In this document: piece after piece, positions 34,877-43,515 of the stretch | Layout: each line of letters starts with the position of its first letter | Position numbering within the stretch: the first letter of the stretch is position 1 | DNA from: Cytophagales bacterium | Lineage (GTDB): Bacteria > Bacteroidota > Bacteroidia > Cytophagales > Spirosomataceae | Assembly: GCA_013298125.1 (NCBI GenBank) | Contig: JAAFJP010000023.1 | Location: 38,387-102,386 of the forward strand | DNA: 64,000 bases | Reading direction: 5' to 3' | Notes under the pieces: generated by a model | Database searches by the model: none | Seen by the model: only the letters and a program-made list of their open reading frames with translations | What the model was told of the DNA's origin: nothing | Position numbers and translations under genes: made by a program

Positions 34877-36232
34877 ATGAACACAGATACCATAGTAGCC
34901 CTTGCGACCCCTGCGGGTGTAGGGGCTATTGCCGTTATAAGAGTCTCAGGTTCAGAGACATTCTCGATTGTGAATAAACTTTTCAAGGGTAAAAATCTTG
35001 AAAAACAAGCCTCGCACACCATTCATTTTGGTACTATCCGAGATGGTGAAATGATTGTTGATGAGGTTTTGGTTTCGCTTTTCAAAGCACCTTCTTCATA
35101 CACCCGTGAGGACACAATAGAAATATCTTGTCACGGGTCAGATTTTATTATTCAGAAAATTCTTCGCCTCATAATTCGTGGAGGTGCGAGATTGGCTACG
35201 CCAGGAGAATTTACACAACGGGCTTTTTTGAACGGACAATTAGACCTTGCCCAAGCGGAAGCCGTAGCCGACTTAATCGCCTCAGATTCAGAGGCTTCCC
35301 ATCAAACAGCGATTAATCAAATCAGAGGAGGATTTTCAAAACAGATTGCTCAATTACGTGAGCAATTGATTCATTTTGCCTCTATGATTGAGTTAGAATT
35401 AGACTTTGGCGAAGAAGATGTTGAGTTTGCGGATAGAGATGATTTGCGACAATTAATTTTTCAGATTCAGAAGGTTTTAGTACCATTGATTGAAAGTTTT
35501 AAGATGGGGAATGTCATCAAAAATGGCGTTCCGACGGTGATTGTGGGTAAACCCAATGCTGGTAAATCGACACTTTTGAATAGACTTTTGAATGAAGAAA
35601 AAGCGATTGTATCGGACATTGCAGGTACAACTCGTGATGTCATTGAAGACGAATTATTCATTGAAGGCATCCGTTTCAGACTCATAGACACGGCTGGACT
35701 CCGCAAAACTACTGATACCATTGAAGCCATCGGGGTAGAACGCACCATGCAACAAATGGACAAAGCGAGTTTGATAGTGTATCTCTTTGATGCGAGCGAG
35801 ATAGAGTTATCGGTTATCAGCAATCAGTTATTAGAATTTAATGCTCCTTATCTTTTAGTTGGTAATAAAATAGATAAATTACCCTCTGAGAAAAAGGCAG
35901 AATTTGAAAAAGCCTATCCAGAAATCATCTGGATTTCAGCCTCAGAAAATCAAAATATTGAGATTTTAAAAACCACCTTAGTCAATAAAGTTAAGACCAA
36001 AGAAATCCATGCGGGCGATACTGTCGTAACGAATCTACGTCATTATCAGCACCTTGCACAAACGAATAAGTCGTTAGAGAATGTTTTGGAAGGTTTAAGT
36101 CAAAGCATTACAGGAGATTTCTTAGCTCAGGATATTCGATTTGCTTTGCATCATTTGGGTGAGATTACTGGACAGATAACTACTGATGATTTGTTAAAAA
36201 ATATTTTTGGGAAGTTTTGTATAGGAAAGTAA
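34877..36232 (+). CDS. mnmE: tRNA modification GTPase MnmE
   Basis: 451 residues. With MnmG it installs the carboxymethylaminomethyl group at U34 of certain tRNAs. The N-terminal folate-binding domain starts TIVALATPAGVGAIAVIRVSG. The GTPase domain has GKPNAGKST (from 224), the switch DIAGTTRDVIEDE, DTAGLR and NKID. The last five residues FCIGK contain the catalytic Cys of the family. Full length. It lies between the SCP2 and DUF4126 genes with 3- and 4-base gaps. Confidence 0.97.
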   Translation: MNTDTIVALATPAGVGAIAVIRVSGSETFSIVNKLFKGKNLEKQASHTIHFGTIRDGEMIVDEVLVSLFKAPSSYTREDTIEISCHGSDFIIQKILRLIIRGGARLATPGEFTQRAFLNGQLDLAQAEAVADLIASDSEASHQTAINQIRGGFSKQIAQLREQLIHFASMIELELDFGEEDVEFADRDDLRQLIFQIQKVLVPLIESFKMGNVIKNGVPTVIVGKPNAGKSTLLNRLLNEEKAIVSDIAGTTRDVIEDELFIEGIRFRLIDTAGLRKTTDTIEAIGVERTMQQMDKASLIVYLFDASEIELSVISNQLLEFNAPYLLVGNKIDKLPSEKKAEFEKAYPEIIWISASENQNIEILKTTLVNKVKTKEIHAGDTVVTNLRHYQHLAQTNKSLENVLEGLSQSITGDFLAQDIRFALHHLGEITGQITTDDLLKNIFGKFCIGK

Positions 36233-36236
36233 TTAT

Positions 36237-36788
36237 ATGGAATTAATCACCTCACTCGCTCTCGGCATTGGGCTTTCTGCCTGTTGCGGCTTTCGGATAT
36301 TTGTACCAATGTTGGTTACAAATATTGCAGCTTTGTCGGGTCATTACCACTTCGAGCAAGATTTTGCTTGGATGGGTACAATGACTGCCTTTTATATTTT
36401 CGCTTCGGCAACTCTTTTAGAAATCATTGGGTACTATATTCCGTGGTTTGATAATCTCTTGGATTCTATTGCAACACCTGCATCCATCATTGCAGGAACA
36501 ATTTTGACGACTTCATTTTTAGGCGGAGACATTTCTCCAACGATGAAATGGGTATTAGGTTTCTTGGTGGGCGGAGGAAGTGCAGGCGTGGTACAATTGG
36601 GGACAACTGCCACCAGATTAGCCTCCACCGCAACAACGGCAGGTTTTGGTAATCCAATTATAGCTACGATTGAGAATATTTTATCCGTCATTTTTTCAAT
36701 TCTAAGTATCTTTCTTCCAATACTTTTAGGAGTTGGGGCTGTTTTATTAGTGATGTTTTTGGGTAAAAAATTGGTAAGGAGGTTGTAA
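36237..36788 (+). CDS. DUF4126 membrane protein
   Basis: 183 residues with four or five membrane spans. Family landmarks are ALGIGLSACCGFRIFVPMLVTNIAAL at the start and the glycine-rich GFLVGGGSAGVVQLGTTATRLASTATTAGFGNP in the middle. It ends in a hydrophobic helix plus KKLVRRL. The function is unknown. It is co-directional with mnmE (4 bases) and the monophosphatase gene (9 bases). Confidence 0.85.
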   Translation: MELITSLALGIGLSACCGFRIFVPMLVTNIAALSGHYHFEQDFAWMGTMTAFYIFASATLLEIIGYYIPWFDNLLDSIATPASIIAGTILTTSFLGGDISPTMKWVLGFLVGGGSAGVVQLGTTATRLASTATTAGFGNPIIATIENILSVIFSILSIFLPILLGVGAVLLVMFLGKKLVRRL

Positions 36789-36797
36789 ATTTGTATT

Positions 36798-37598
36798 ATG
36801 AATTTACAAAAACTTACCTCAGAAGTAGCAAGCCTTTCACGCCAAACCGGCGAATTTGTTAGAAAGGCTGCCTCAGAATTTAATCAAGATAGTATCGAAT
36901 ACAAAGGACTGAACGATATGGTTTCGTATGTCGACAAAGAAACCGAAGAGCGATTAGTAGAAGGCTTACGCAAAATCTTACCAGAGGCTGGATTTATTGC
37001 AGAAGAAGGAACTGGACAAAAAACTGATAATCAAGAATTTGCATGGATTATAGACCCTGTGGATGGCACTACTAATTATATGCACGGTTTACCAGTTTTT
37101 GCGATTTCTATTGCTTTGATGCAAAATGATAAAATCGTTTCAGGTGTAGTCTATGAAATCAATCGTGATGAATGCTTTACGGCTTGGTTAGGTGGTGGGG
37201 CATATTTAAATGAAAAACCTATTAAAGTTTCATCCGCTAAATATTTGAAAGACAGCCTGATAGCAACAGGTTTTCCGTATTATGATTTCGAGTTGATGGA
37301 AAACTATATCAATATTTTGAAAGAACTAATGCAAAAATCTCACGGTTTACGAAGAATGGGGGCTGCCTCTGTCGATTTAGTTTATACTGCCTGTGGTCGT
37401 TTTGAAGCATTTTTTGAATATAATCTCAAACCGTGGGACGTAGCAGCAGGGGCATTAATCGTACAAGAAGCGGGTGGCATCGTTACAGATTTCAAAGGAG
37501 GAAATGATTTTGTCTTTGGTCGTGAACTAATTGCGGCTTGTGGGATGTTTTCAGAATTAGAGGAGGTTATTACTCGTAATTGGAACTTAGAGATTTAG
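36798..37598 (+). CDS. Inositol monophosphatase family protein
   Basis: 266 residues. This is a Li-sensitive Mg-dependent phosphatase fold, with metal-binding motif IDPVDGTTNYMHG, an upstream Glu pair in IAEEGTG, and the C-terminal WDVAAGALIVQEAGG. Substrates in bacteria include inositol-1-phosphate, nucleotidyl phosphates such as PAP, or sugar phosphates; none can be chosen here. The last codons and stop (NWNLEI) are encoded by TTGGAACTTAGAGATTTAG. This is repeated almost exactly 46 bases further on, so the C-terminus may have been shaped by a repeat. Confidence 0.9.
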   Translation: MNLQKLTSEVASLSRQTGEFVRKAASEFNQDSIEYKGLNDMVSYVDKETEERLVEGLRKILPEAGFIAEEGTGQKTDNQEFAWIIDPVDGTTNYMHGLPVFAISIALMQNDKIVSGVVYEINRDECFTAWLGGGAYLNEKPIKVSSAKYLKDSLIATGFPYYDFELMENYINILKELMQKSHGLRRMGAASVDLVYTACGRFEAFFEYNLKPWDVAAGALIVQEAGGIVTDFKGGNDFVFGRELIAACGMFSELEEVITRNWNLEI

Positions 37599-37696
37599 AG
37601 TTTTTTGTTTGAGGTAAACGCATTATTGGAACTTAGAGGTTTAAAGAATTAGAGAAATTAGTTCAGTCAAATTATATTCCTCCAAACCTCTAAGTT
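37581..37696. repeat. Direct and inverted repeats at the end of the monophosphatase gene
   Basis: TGGAACTTAGAG at 37581 recurs at 37627. The second copy (AACTTAGAGGTTT, 37630-37642) has an exact inverted partner at 37684-37696 that ends 14 bases before the next ATG. The first copy holds the stop codon of the upstream gene. Confidence 0.7.
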
Positions 37697-37710
37697 AAAA
37701 GTATAAAAAG

Positions 37711-37869
37711 ATGGAAAATATCATAATTGGGCTAATATTTTTATCAGCCATTACATATTTAGGGAATATCGTTTACAAAAATTTTAACCCCAAAAATAAA
37801 GCTGGATGTGCCAAAGGATGTGGCTCTTGCGGGGCTATTGATTTTGATAAAATTGTTATTGAGAAATAA
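37711..37869 (+). CDS. FeoB-associated Cys-rich membrane protein (52 residues)
   Basis: A single N-terminal membrane helix (IIIGLIFLSAITYLGNIVY) is followed by a short cytoplasmic tail with three Cys (GCAKGCGSCGAIDFDKI). This is the layout of the FeoB-associated Cys-rich family (PF12669), tied to ferrous iron uptake. No feoA or feoB is nearby. The ATG is preceded by the palindromic repeat and the gene is followed at once by a terminator, so it may be a short separate unit. Confidence 0.7.
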   Translation: MENIIIGLIFLSAITYLGNIVYKNFNPKNKAGCAKGCGSCGAIDFDKIVIEK

Positions 37870-37911
37870 AAAAGTCGTAAGGAAAACCAATTCCTCACGA
37901 CTTTTTTATTT
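37868..37911. terminator. Bidirectional terminator
   Basis: GTCGTAAGGAA pairs with TTCCTCACGAC (one mismatch), with A and T runs outside. It separates the Cys-rich protein gene from convergent ychF. Confidence 0.8.
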
Positions 37912-37926
37912 GATACTTTTAACTCG

Positions 37927-39033
37927 CTACACATTAAAACGGAAGTGCATAATATCACCATCAATCACCGTATATTCTTTTCCCTCTACTGACAATTTTC
38001 CCGCTTCTTTACAAGCTAATTCAGACTTATATTGTTGATAATCAGCAAATTTAATAACTTCTGCACGAATAAAACCTCTCTCAAAATCTGAGTGAATTAC
38101 GCCCGCAGCGGCAGGTGCTTTCCAACCTCTTTGAATCGTCCAAGCCCTTACTTCTTTGACTCCTGCCGTGAAATACGTAATCAAATTCAAGAGTGCGTAT
38201 GAACTACGAATTAATTTGTCCAATCCCGATTCTGTTAGATTATATTCTTCCAAAAACATTTGTCTGTCGTCAGCATCTTCCATTTCAGCGATTTGGGCTT
38301 CTAATGCTGCACAAATTACAACTACCTCAGCACCTTCTTCAGCAACGGCTTTTTTCAATTCCTCCACATACCCATTTGTACCCGCCGCAATCGAAGATTC
38401 GTCCACATTGGCTACGTAAACAACTGGTTTGTCAGTCAATAATAAAATATCTCCAATTGCTTCAAATTTTACATCTGCATCCAGTCCTTGAACAGTTCTG
38501 GCAGACTTTCCAGCTTCCAACGTTGACTTATATTGTTGTAAAACCGCCAAGGTAGCCTTTGATTTTGCATCTCCATTTTTTGCAGCACGCTCAATCTTTT
38601 GGATTTTTTTATCAATCGATTCTAAATCCTTCAATTGTAATTCAAAATCAATGATTTCTTTATCAGAAACAGGATTTACTCGCCCCTCTACGTGTACGAT
38701 GTTATCATCCGCAAAACAGCGAACTACGTGCAGAATCGCATCGACCTCACGGATATTTGCTAAGAATTTATTACCCAAACCAGCCCCTTGCGAAGCCCCT
38801 TTCACCAATCCAGCAATGTCCACAAATTCAATCACCGTTGGTAGCACCTTCTGAGGATTCACGAGTTCTTCCAAAATGTTCAAACGTTTGTCTGGAACAG
38901 TTACGATACCCACGTTTGGTTCAATCGTACAGAAAGGATAATTGGCAGCTTCTGCCTTATTTGAAGATATTGCACTAAATAATGTCGATTTTCCAACATT
39001 TGGAAGTCCGACGATTCCGACTTGCAAGCCCAT
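37927..39033 (-). CDS. ychF: Redox-regulated ATPase YchF
   Basis: 368 residues. This is an Obg-family protein that hydrolyses ATP and associates with the ribosome. Marks are the P-loop GLPNVGKST at residues 8-16, FVDIAGLVKGASQGAGLGN, and the C-terminal TGS-type domain (RAWTIQRGWKAPAAAGVIHSDFERGFIRAEV). The last residues DGDIMHFRFNV are invariant in the family. A TAATTTTG box at 39081-39074 may be the promoter; upstream is the terminator of the PUR gene. Confidence 0.97.
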   Translation of the reverse strand: MGLQVGIVGLPNVGKSTLFSAISSNKAEAANYPFCTIEPNVGIVTVPDKRLNILEELVNPQKVLPTVIEFVDIAGLVKGASQGAGLGNKFLANIREVDAILHVVRCFADDNIVHVEGRVNPVSDKEIIDFELQLKDLESIDKKIQKIERAAKNGDAKSKATLAVLQQYKSTLEAGKSARTVQGLDADVKFEAIGDILLLTDKPVVYVANVDESSIAAGTNGYVEELKKAVAEEGAEVVVICAALEAQIAEMEDADDRQMFLEEYNLTESGLDKLIRSSYALLNLITYFTAGVKEVRAWTIQRGWKAPAAAGVIHSDFERGFIRAEVIKFADYQQYKSELACKEAGKLSVEGKEYTVIDGDIMHFRFNV

Positions 39034-39093
39034 TTATTTTAATTTTATATTATTCTTGAAATGAAAAAGAATGCAAAATTACTAAAAATACAG

Positions 39094-39120
39094 CAAAAAA
39101 GCCTCTGAAATTTCAGAGGC
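39094..39120 (-). terminator. Terminator after the PUR-family gene
   Basis: A perfect GCCTCTGAAATTTCAGAGGC hairpin at 39101-39120, with T-run on the minus strand (A-run 39094-39100). Confidence 0.85.
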
Positions 39121-39143
39121 TTCAAAATCTTTGTTCTAACGAA

Positions 39144-39512
39144 TTATTCCCACTTCAAATCACTGCCAAAAGAACCATCGTCATCGTCTTTATCTTTGAC
39201 TTCGACAGGTTTGTACTCTGCTCTTTCTTCGTCCTCACGATCAAATTGACTGAAATCTACGTCGGGCAATAAATCAGTTTTTACATAATCTACGGCTTCT
39301 TGCAAGCCTTCCATGAATTTTCCGAAATCTTCTTTGTATAAAAACATCTTGTGTTTTTCGTATCCAAATCCATCATCTTTCTGATAACGGCGACTCTCGG
39401 TAATAGTGATGTAATAATCGTTTGAGCGAGTTGATTTTACATCAAAAAAATACGTTCGTTTTCCTGCTCTGATTCGTTTCGAAAACAATTCTTCTCTGTC
39501 TCTTTCTTCCAC
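39144..39512 (-). CDS. PUR-alpha-like DNA/RNA-binding protein (DUF3276)
   Basis: 122 residues. The body is one PUR repeat: LFSKRIRAGKRTYFFDVKSTRSNDYYITITESRR, then KHKMFLYKEDFGKFMEGLQEAVDYV. It has an acidic tail (DDDDGSFGSDL). Bacterial PUR proteins such as Borrelia BpuR bind single-stranded nucleic acid as dimers and act as regulators. A role here is inferred by homology only. The gene is monocistronic, with its own terminator. Confidence 0.88.
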   Translation of the reverse strand: MEERDREELFSKRIRAGKRTYFFDVKSTRSNDYYITITESRRYQKDDGFGYEKHKMFLYKEDFGKFMEGLQEAVDYVKTDLLPDVDFSQFDREDEERAEYKPVEVKDKDDDDGSFGSDLKWE

Positions 39513-39656
39513 TGTGTAATGAAAATTTAGGGTTTATAATTTTGTAAAAATATAAATTTTATCAGTTTCTACAAAATAATCTTGAAAAAATAATATTTGG
39601 TATTTTCGAAACAAACTTAATAAATTATTTGAAAATCATCGTCATGCTGTGGAATT

Positions 39657-42467
39657 CTATTGCTTCGTAACAAACTCATCCAAATTAATAATCGCATTGG
39701 CAACGACTGACAATGCGGCTAATTCAGGCTTGGGATTATCTTTCAAATAGGCTTTTATTTCTTTCGGATTTTTCTTAAAATTTTCTAAGGTCACTTCGTA
39801 AAGATTCACCAAAGCCGTCAAATCTTTACGGTTAGGCTCATGTTGCAAGGCTGTCTGATAACACATAATTATCTGACTTTCATAATCTTGTGTTTTCGCA
39901 AATACTTTTTTGGCTAAATGATTAGATGCCTCCACAAACACAGGGTCGTTCAATAAAACCAAAGACTGTAAGGGAGTATTGGTTCTGATTCTACGAGCTA
40001 CACAAACTTCTCGACTCGGTGAATCAAAATTAAACATGGACGGATAGGGTCCTGTTCTGCGGGCAAAAGTATAAATCGCTCTACGATATTGGTCTTCTCC
40101 TTCCGACTGTTTGTAATTCAAATTGCTATTTACAGCAGCCCAAACGCCTTCGGGTTGATAGGGCATTACGGGGTTTCCGAACATTTTTTTACTTAATAAA
40201 CCACTTACCGCCAAGGTTTGGTCACGTACTTGCTCTGCTGACAATCTCACCCTCGGACCTCTCGCTAAAAAATGGTTGGAAGGGTCTTTTTCAAACAATT
40301 CCCGACTGCCGATGGATGACTGTCTATAAGTGGCAGACATAACAATTTCCTTCAAAATCGACTTGGGTTTCCACTCCCATTCGTTCATGAGTTTTATGGA
40401 TAAATAATCTAACAATTCTGGATGAACAGGCTTAAAACCCTGAGTACCAAAGTCTTCCAAAGTTTCCACGATGCCTACGCCAAAAATTTGTTCCCAAAAA
40501 CGATTGACTACTGTCCGAGCCGTCAATGGATTTTTCTTATCCGTAATCCAAGCTGCCAAACCCAAACGATTTCTTAGAGCATTTTTGGGAAATGGATGCA
40601 AAGATTTTGGCACATCTGGATTTACTTCTTGTCCATGAACTAACCAATTTCCACGGGTGAATATGTGGGTTTTACGCTCGTAGTCAGTGTGTGATGGGAG
40701 CATGATAGGGGTGTTTTCGGTTTTGGCTTTTACGACATCCCAAAACAACCTCACCCCCAACCCCTCTCCCGTGGAGAGGGGAGTTACTGGAAAGGCTACT
40801 CCCCTCTCCATGGGAGAGGGGCTGGGGGTGAGGCTTTGTTTCGGAAAATCTGGCATCAACGTAAACCAACTCACACGAATCACATCATCAGATCCTTGCT
40901 TTATCTTATTATTTCGTCCAACTAAATACAAATCATGTCGTCCAGTTAAAAGGGGTATTTTTATGCTTTTTATAACTGAATTATATTTTTCAGTTGTATC
41001 GGTTAATTGGATGGTATTCAACACTTTACCACTTGGACTACCATCTCTAATTTCTAAAATTCCGCCTAATTTTTTCACCGAACAATTCATCACAAATTGA
41101 GTCATTCCATCCATTTTCATATTGGGCAAACGACATGAACCATTATTCCGTAAACCAATTTCTCGACCGCCCAAAAGAGCCGCTTCCACAAAATTATCAG
41201 CATCGTGGGCGTGATGTCGGGGTTCTAAATATTTAGCAAAATATAGCCAATCAAAAGTTTTTTCTTTGGTTGGAAGGCTTTTTATCCAAGACGTTAAAGC
41301 ATTGATTTTGGGAGCATCTTCGGCTGAGAACCTTCTTAAATTTGGAGCTTCATCTCCGGTATCTTCATCCCGAGAGTTATTGAAAAATGCCATAAATTTA
41401 TAGTATTCTTCATGCCTGAAAGGGTCATAAGGGTGGCTGTGGCACTGAACGCAAGAGAAAGTTGTGCCTTGAAATACGTCCCAAGTGGTATTAGTTCTGT
41501 CCAAAACTGCCGCCACTCTAAACTCTTCATCAACCGTTCCAGTTTCGTCATTATTCATCGTGTTGCGGTGAAAAGCCGTGGCAATTAATTGGTCATCCGT
41601 AGGATTTGGCAATAAATCGCCCGCTAATTGTTCTTTCGCAAACTGGTCGAAAGGCATATTTTTATTAAATGCCCGAATCACCCAATCACGGTATTCCCAA
41701 ATGGTGCGACCATTATCTTTTTGATAACCCCGACTATCAGAATATCGGGCTAAATCCAACCACATGGAAGCCCATTTTTCGCCAAATTGTGGAGATTTCA
41801 ACAATTCATCAACCACTTTTTCATAAGCATCTTCTGAATCATCGGCTAAAAATTTGGCTAATTGTTCGGGCGAGGGAGGCAATCCGATGAGGTCTAAATA
41901 AACTCTTCGGAGTAGTGTAGCTTTGGGGGCTTCCTCAGTTGGTTTAAGTCCTTCTTTTTTGAGATTTGCTAAAATAAAACGGTCAATATCATTCTTTGCC
42001 CATGAATTACCCAAAGGCAAAAATGAAGCAAAATAGCCTTCTGGATTAGGTACAGGCACTTTTTGAGGGGCAATATACGCCCAATGGTTGCCCCATTCCG
42101 CTCCTTCTTTTACCCAACGAGTCAATAAATCAATCTCCTCTTTTTTCAAAGAATTGGCACGATAGGGCATTCTTTCTTCAAGGTCTTTGTGCGTAAGGCG
42201 AGCAATAAAATCACTTTGTTCAGGATGAAATGGGATAATGGCGGGCTTACCAGATTTGGTTTTGGCAAGGGCATCAGAACGAAAAAGTAAACTAAAACCG
42301 CCAATCTTTTTCACGCCCCCGTGGCAAGCAATACAATGCTTGTTGAGGATGGGTTTTATTTGGGTGCTGTAATCAACTTTATTAGATTGACTACTTTCAT
42401 AAAGAGATTTTGCCGTCCAAAAAACGCCAACGATTGCTACGGAGATGAATAAGAATTTGTTTTTCAC
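39657..42467 (-). CDS. PSD1 / DUF1549 / DUF1553 protein with planctomycete-type cytochrome c domain
   Basis: 936 residues. An N-terminal signal anchor (KFLFISVAIVGVFWTAKSL) is followed by a PSCyt1 heme motif CIACH in LNKHCIACHGG (about residue 46). Next come DUF1549 (SWAKNDIDRFILANLKKEGL ... WASMWLDLARYSDS) with a second heme-type motif CVQCH, and DUF1553 (NPLTARTVVNRFWEQIFGVGIV ... NTPLQSLVLLNDPVFVEA). Such proteins are usually paired with a DUF1501 sulfatase-like partner and linked to polysaccharide use; the partner is absent here. A palindromic repeat adds about 28 residues between roughly 546 and 573. Confidence 0.9.
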   Translation of the reverse strand: MKNKFLFISVAIVGVFWTAKSLYESSQSNKVDYSTQIKPILNKHCIACHGGVKKIGGFSLLFRSDALAKTKSGKPAIIPFHPEQSDFIARLTHKDLEERMPYRANSLKKEEIDLLTRWVKEGAEWGNHWAYIAPQKVPVPNPEGYFASFLPLGNSWAKNDIDRFILANLKKEGLKPTEEAPKATLLRRVYLDLIGLPPSPEQLAKFLADDSEDAYEKVVDELLKSPQFGEKWASMWLDLARYSDSRGYQKDNGRTIWEYRDWVIRAFNKNMPFDQFAKEQLAGDLLPNPTDDQLIATAFHRNTMNNDETGTVDEEFRVAAVLDRTNTTWDVFQGTTFSCVQCHSHPYDPFRHEEYYKFMAFFNNSRDEDTGDEAPNLRRFSAEDAPKINALTSWIKSLPTKEKTFDWLYFAKYLEPRHHAHDADNFVEAALLGGREIGLRNNGSCRLPNMKMDGMTQFVMNCSVKKLGGILEIRDGSPSGKVLNTIQLTDTTEKYNSVIKSIKIPLLTGRHDLYLVGRNNKIKQGSDDVIRVSWFTLMPDFPKQSLTPSPSPMERGVAFPVTPLSTGEGLGVRLFWDVVKAKTENTPIMLPSHTDYERKTHIFTRGNWLVHGQEVNPDVPKSLHPFPKNALRNRLGLAAWITDKKNPLTARTVVNRFWEQIFGVGIVETLEDFGTQGFKPVHPELLDYLSIKLMNEWEWKPKSILKEIVMSATYRQSSIGSRELFEKDPSNHFLARGPRVRLSAEQVRDQTLAVSGLLSKKMFGNPVMPYQPEGVWAAVNSNLNYKQSEGEDQYRRAIYTFARRTGPYPSMFNFDSPSREVCVARRIRTNTPLQSLVLLNDPVFVEASNHLAKKVFAKTQDYESQIIMCYQTALQHEPNRKDLTALVNLYEVTLENFKKNPKEIKAYLKDNPKPELAALSVVANAIINLDEFVTKQ
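40749..40833. repeat. Palindromic element inserted in frame in the PSD1 gene
   Basis: Arms 40749-40784 and 40798-40833 are 36 bases each with only two mismatches (for example CCTCACCCCCAACCCCTCTC). Each arm also has an internal hairpin (CCCCTCTCC-GT-GGAGAGGGG). The insert encodes a peptide with LTPSPSPMERG and LSTGEGLGVRL in the gene's frame. Because it is palindromic, the opposite strand encodes nearly the same peptide (TPNPSPVERG, LSMGEGLGVRL). GC content is far above that of the host gene. Confidence 0.9.
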
Positions 42468-42542
42468 GAAAATCTTTTTTAGTCTAATTCTATAACAAGT
42501 TAAGACAAAAAATGATTTTTTTTACTCAGAAATTCATTAGTA

Positions 42543-42579
42543 TAAAAAAACGCCATCCAAAGTTTGAATGACGTTTTTT
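42543..42579 (-). terminator. Terminator after the Lys-rich protein gene
   Basis: AAAAAACGCCATCCAAA pairs imperfectly with TTTGAATGACGTTTTTT. The minus-strand T-run follows the stop of the gene at 42597. Confidence 0.65.
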
Positions 42580-42596
42580 GAAGAAATATTATTCGA

Positions 42597-43256
42597 CTAA
42601 GCATCTTTTTTGATGTAAGTCTTATTCCCATTTGAATTGATGTAATAACGACCTCCACGTGGACCTTCGTAGATAGTACGACCTTTGTCATCTTTACCAA
42701 TGATTTTGTCGTCTCCTGCGGCAGCTTTTTCAGTGGCTTTATCAGCAGTTTTTGCAGTTTTTACCGCAGTTTTTGTTGGTTCAGGTTTAACCGTTGGGTT
42801 TTTGTCTGCTACTTTTTTAGAATCTTCTTTCTCTGCTTTTTTAGCATCTCTTTCCGCTTTTTTAGCGGCTTTCTCTTCAGCAGTCATTTTTTCTTTCTTG
42901 CCATCCTTTGCATCAGCTTTTTCTTCTTTTGTTTTCTTATCAGCTTTTGCATCAACTTTTTCTTCTTTTGCCTTTTTGTCTTTTTTATCAGCTTTGGCTT
43001 CTTTTTCTTTGTCAGCCTTTGCAGATTCTTTTTCTTTTTTCTTGGCTTCTTTTTCAGCATCTTTTGCCGCTTTGGCTGCCTCTTTTTCTTTTTTCTTAGC
43101 TTCTTTTTCAGCATCTTTTGCCGCTTTCGCAGCATCGTCTTTCTTATCAGCTTTGGCTTTTTTCTCTTTCTTTGGTTTTTCCTCTTGTGCTTTTACGGTT
43201 GGATTGATTAGGAATAACCCACAAAGTAAAGCGGAAAGTGCAATAATTTTTTTCAT
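42597..43256 (-). CDS. Secreted Lys/Ala/Glu-rich protein with PBCV-type basic adaptor domain
   Basis: 219 residues. The signal peptide MKKIIALSALLCGLFLINPTVKAQ is followed by about 150 residues of near-repeats such as EKEAKKKEKEAAKAAKDA, likely helical or disordered and highly charged. The last 32 residues (GRTIYEGPRGGRYYINSNGNKTYI) match the short basic adaptor motif first named in a Chlorella virus and common in Bacteroidota exported proteins. The charged stalk would fit a surface or wall-linked spacer, but this is inference. The large open frame on the opposite strand is a shadow of this biased composition. Confidence 0.8.
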   Translation of the reverse strand: MKKIIALSALLCGLFLINPTVKAQEEKPKKEKKAKADKKDDAAKAAKDAEKEAKKKEKEAAKAAKDAEKEAKKKEKESAKADKEKEAKADKKDKKAKEEKVDAKADKKTKEEKADAKDGKKEKMTAEEKAAKKAERDAKKAEKEDSKKVADKNPTVKPEPTKTAVKTAKTADKATEKAAAGDDKIIGKDDKGRTIYEGPRGGRYYINSNGNKTYIKKDA

Positions 43257-43464
43257 GATTTTTGATTTTTAAAAATTAGTAAATGGTAATAAAGTATGAG
43301 TAAAAAACATCAATTTACAGAGCAAAATACTCATTTGCAGTCTTTTATCTTCTTTCTGACCGTAAATATTTGAATAGTAACTGAAATTCCAAAGAAAAAT
43401 TATCGTTATTCTTAAAAATAAGTGGTTTTTGGTCAAATTTTAAGATAAAACAGACGTTTTTAAT

Positions 43465-43472
43465 TAAATTTG
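43465..43472 (+). promoter_or_regulatory. Likely -7 box for the carboxypeptidase-regulatory-like gene
   Basis: TAAATTTG matches TAnnTTTG 44 bases before the ATG. No well-spaced TTTG is upstream. Confidence 0.35.
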
Positions 43473-43515
43473 TATGAACTAACCACAAAATCCATAAATA
43501 ATCTTCTCATTCATC

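Noticed and set aside
40687..41100. 137-residue plus-strand frame across the palindrome in the PSD1 gene
   Set aside because: A shadow frame. The repeated peptide it shows is only the palindrome read from the other strand, and DUF1553 coding on the minus strand continues through it.
42880..43140. CRISPR-like or satellite array in the repetitive stretch
   Set aside because: The repeats are irregular, in frame, and encode the Lys/Ala/Glu stalk. There are no constant repeats with unique spacers.
42685..43272. 195-residue plus-strand frame rich in Ser, Phe and Ala
   Set aside because: It is the antisense of the Lys-rich secreted protein. The absence of stops follows from the AAA/GAA/GCN codon bias of the real gene, which has a signal peptide and a known C-terminal motif.
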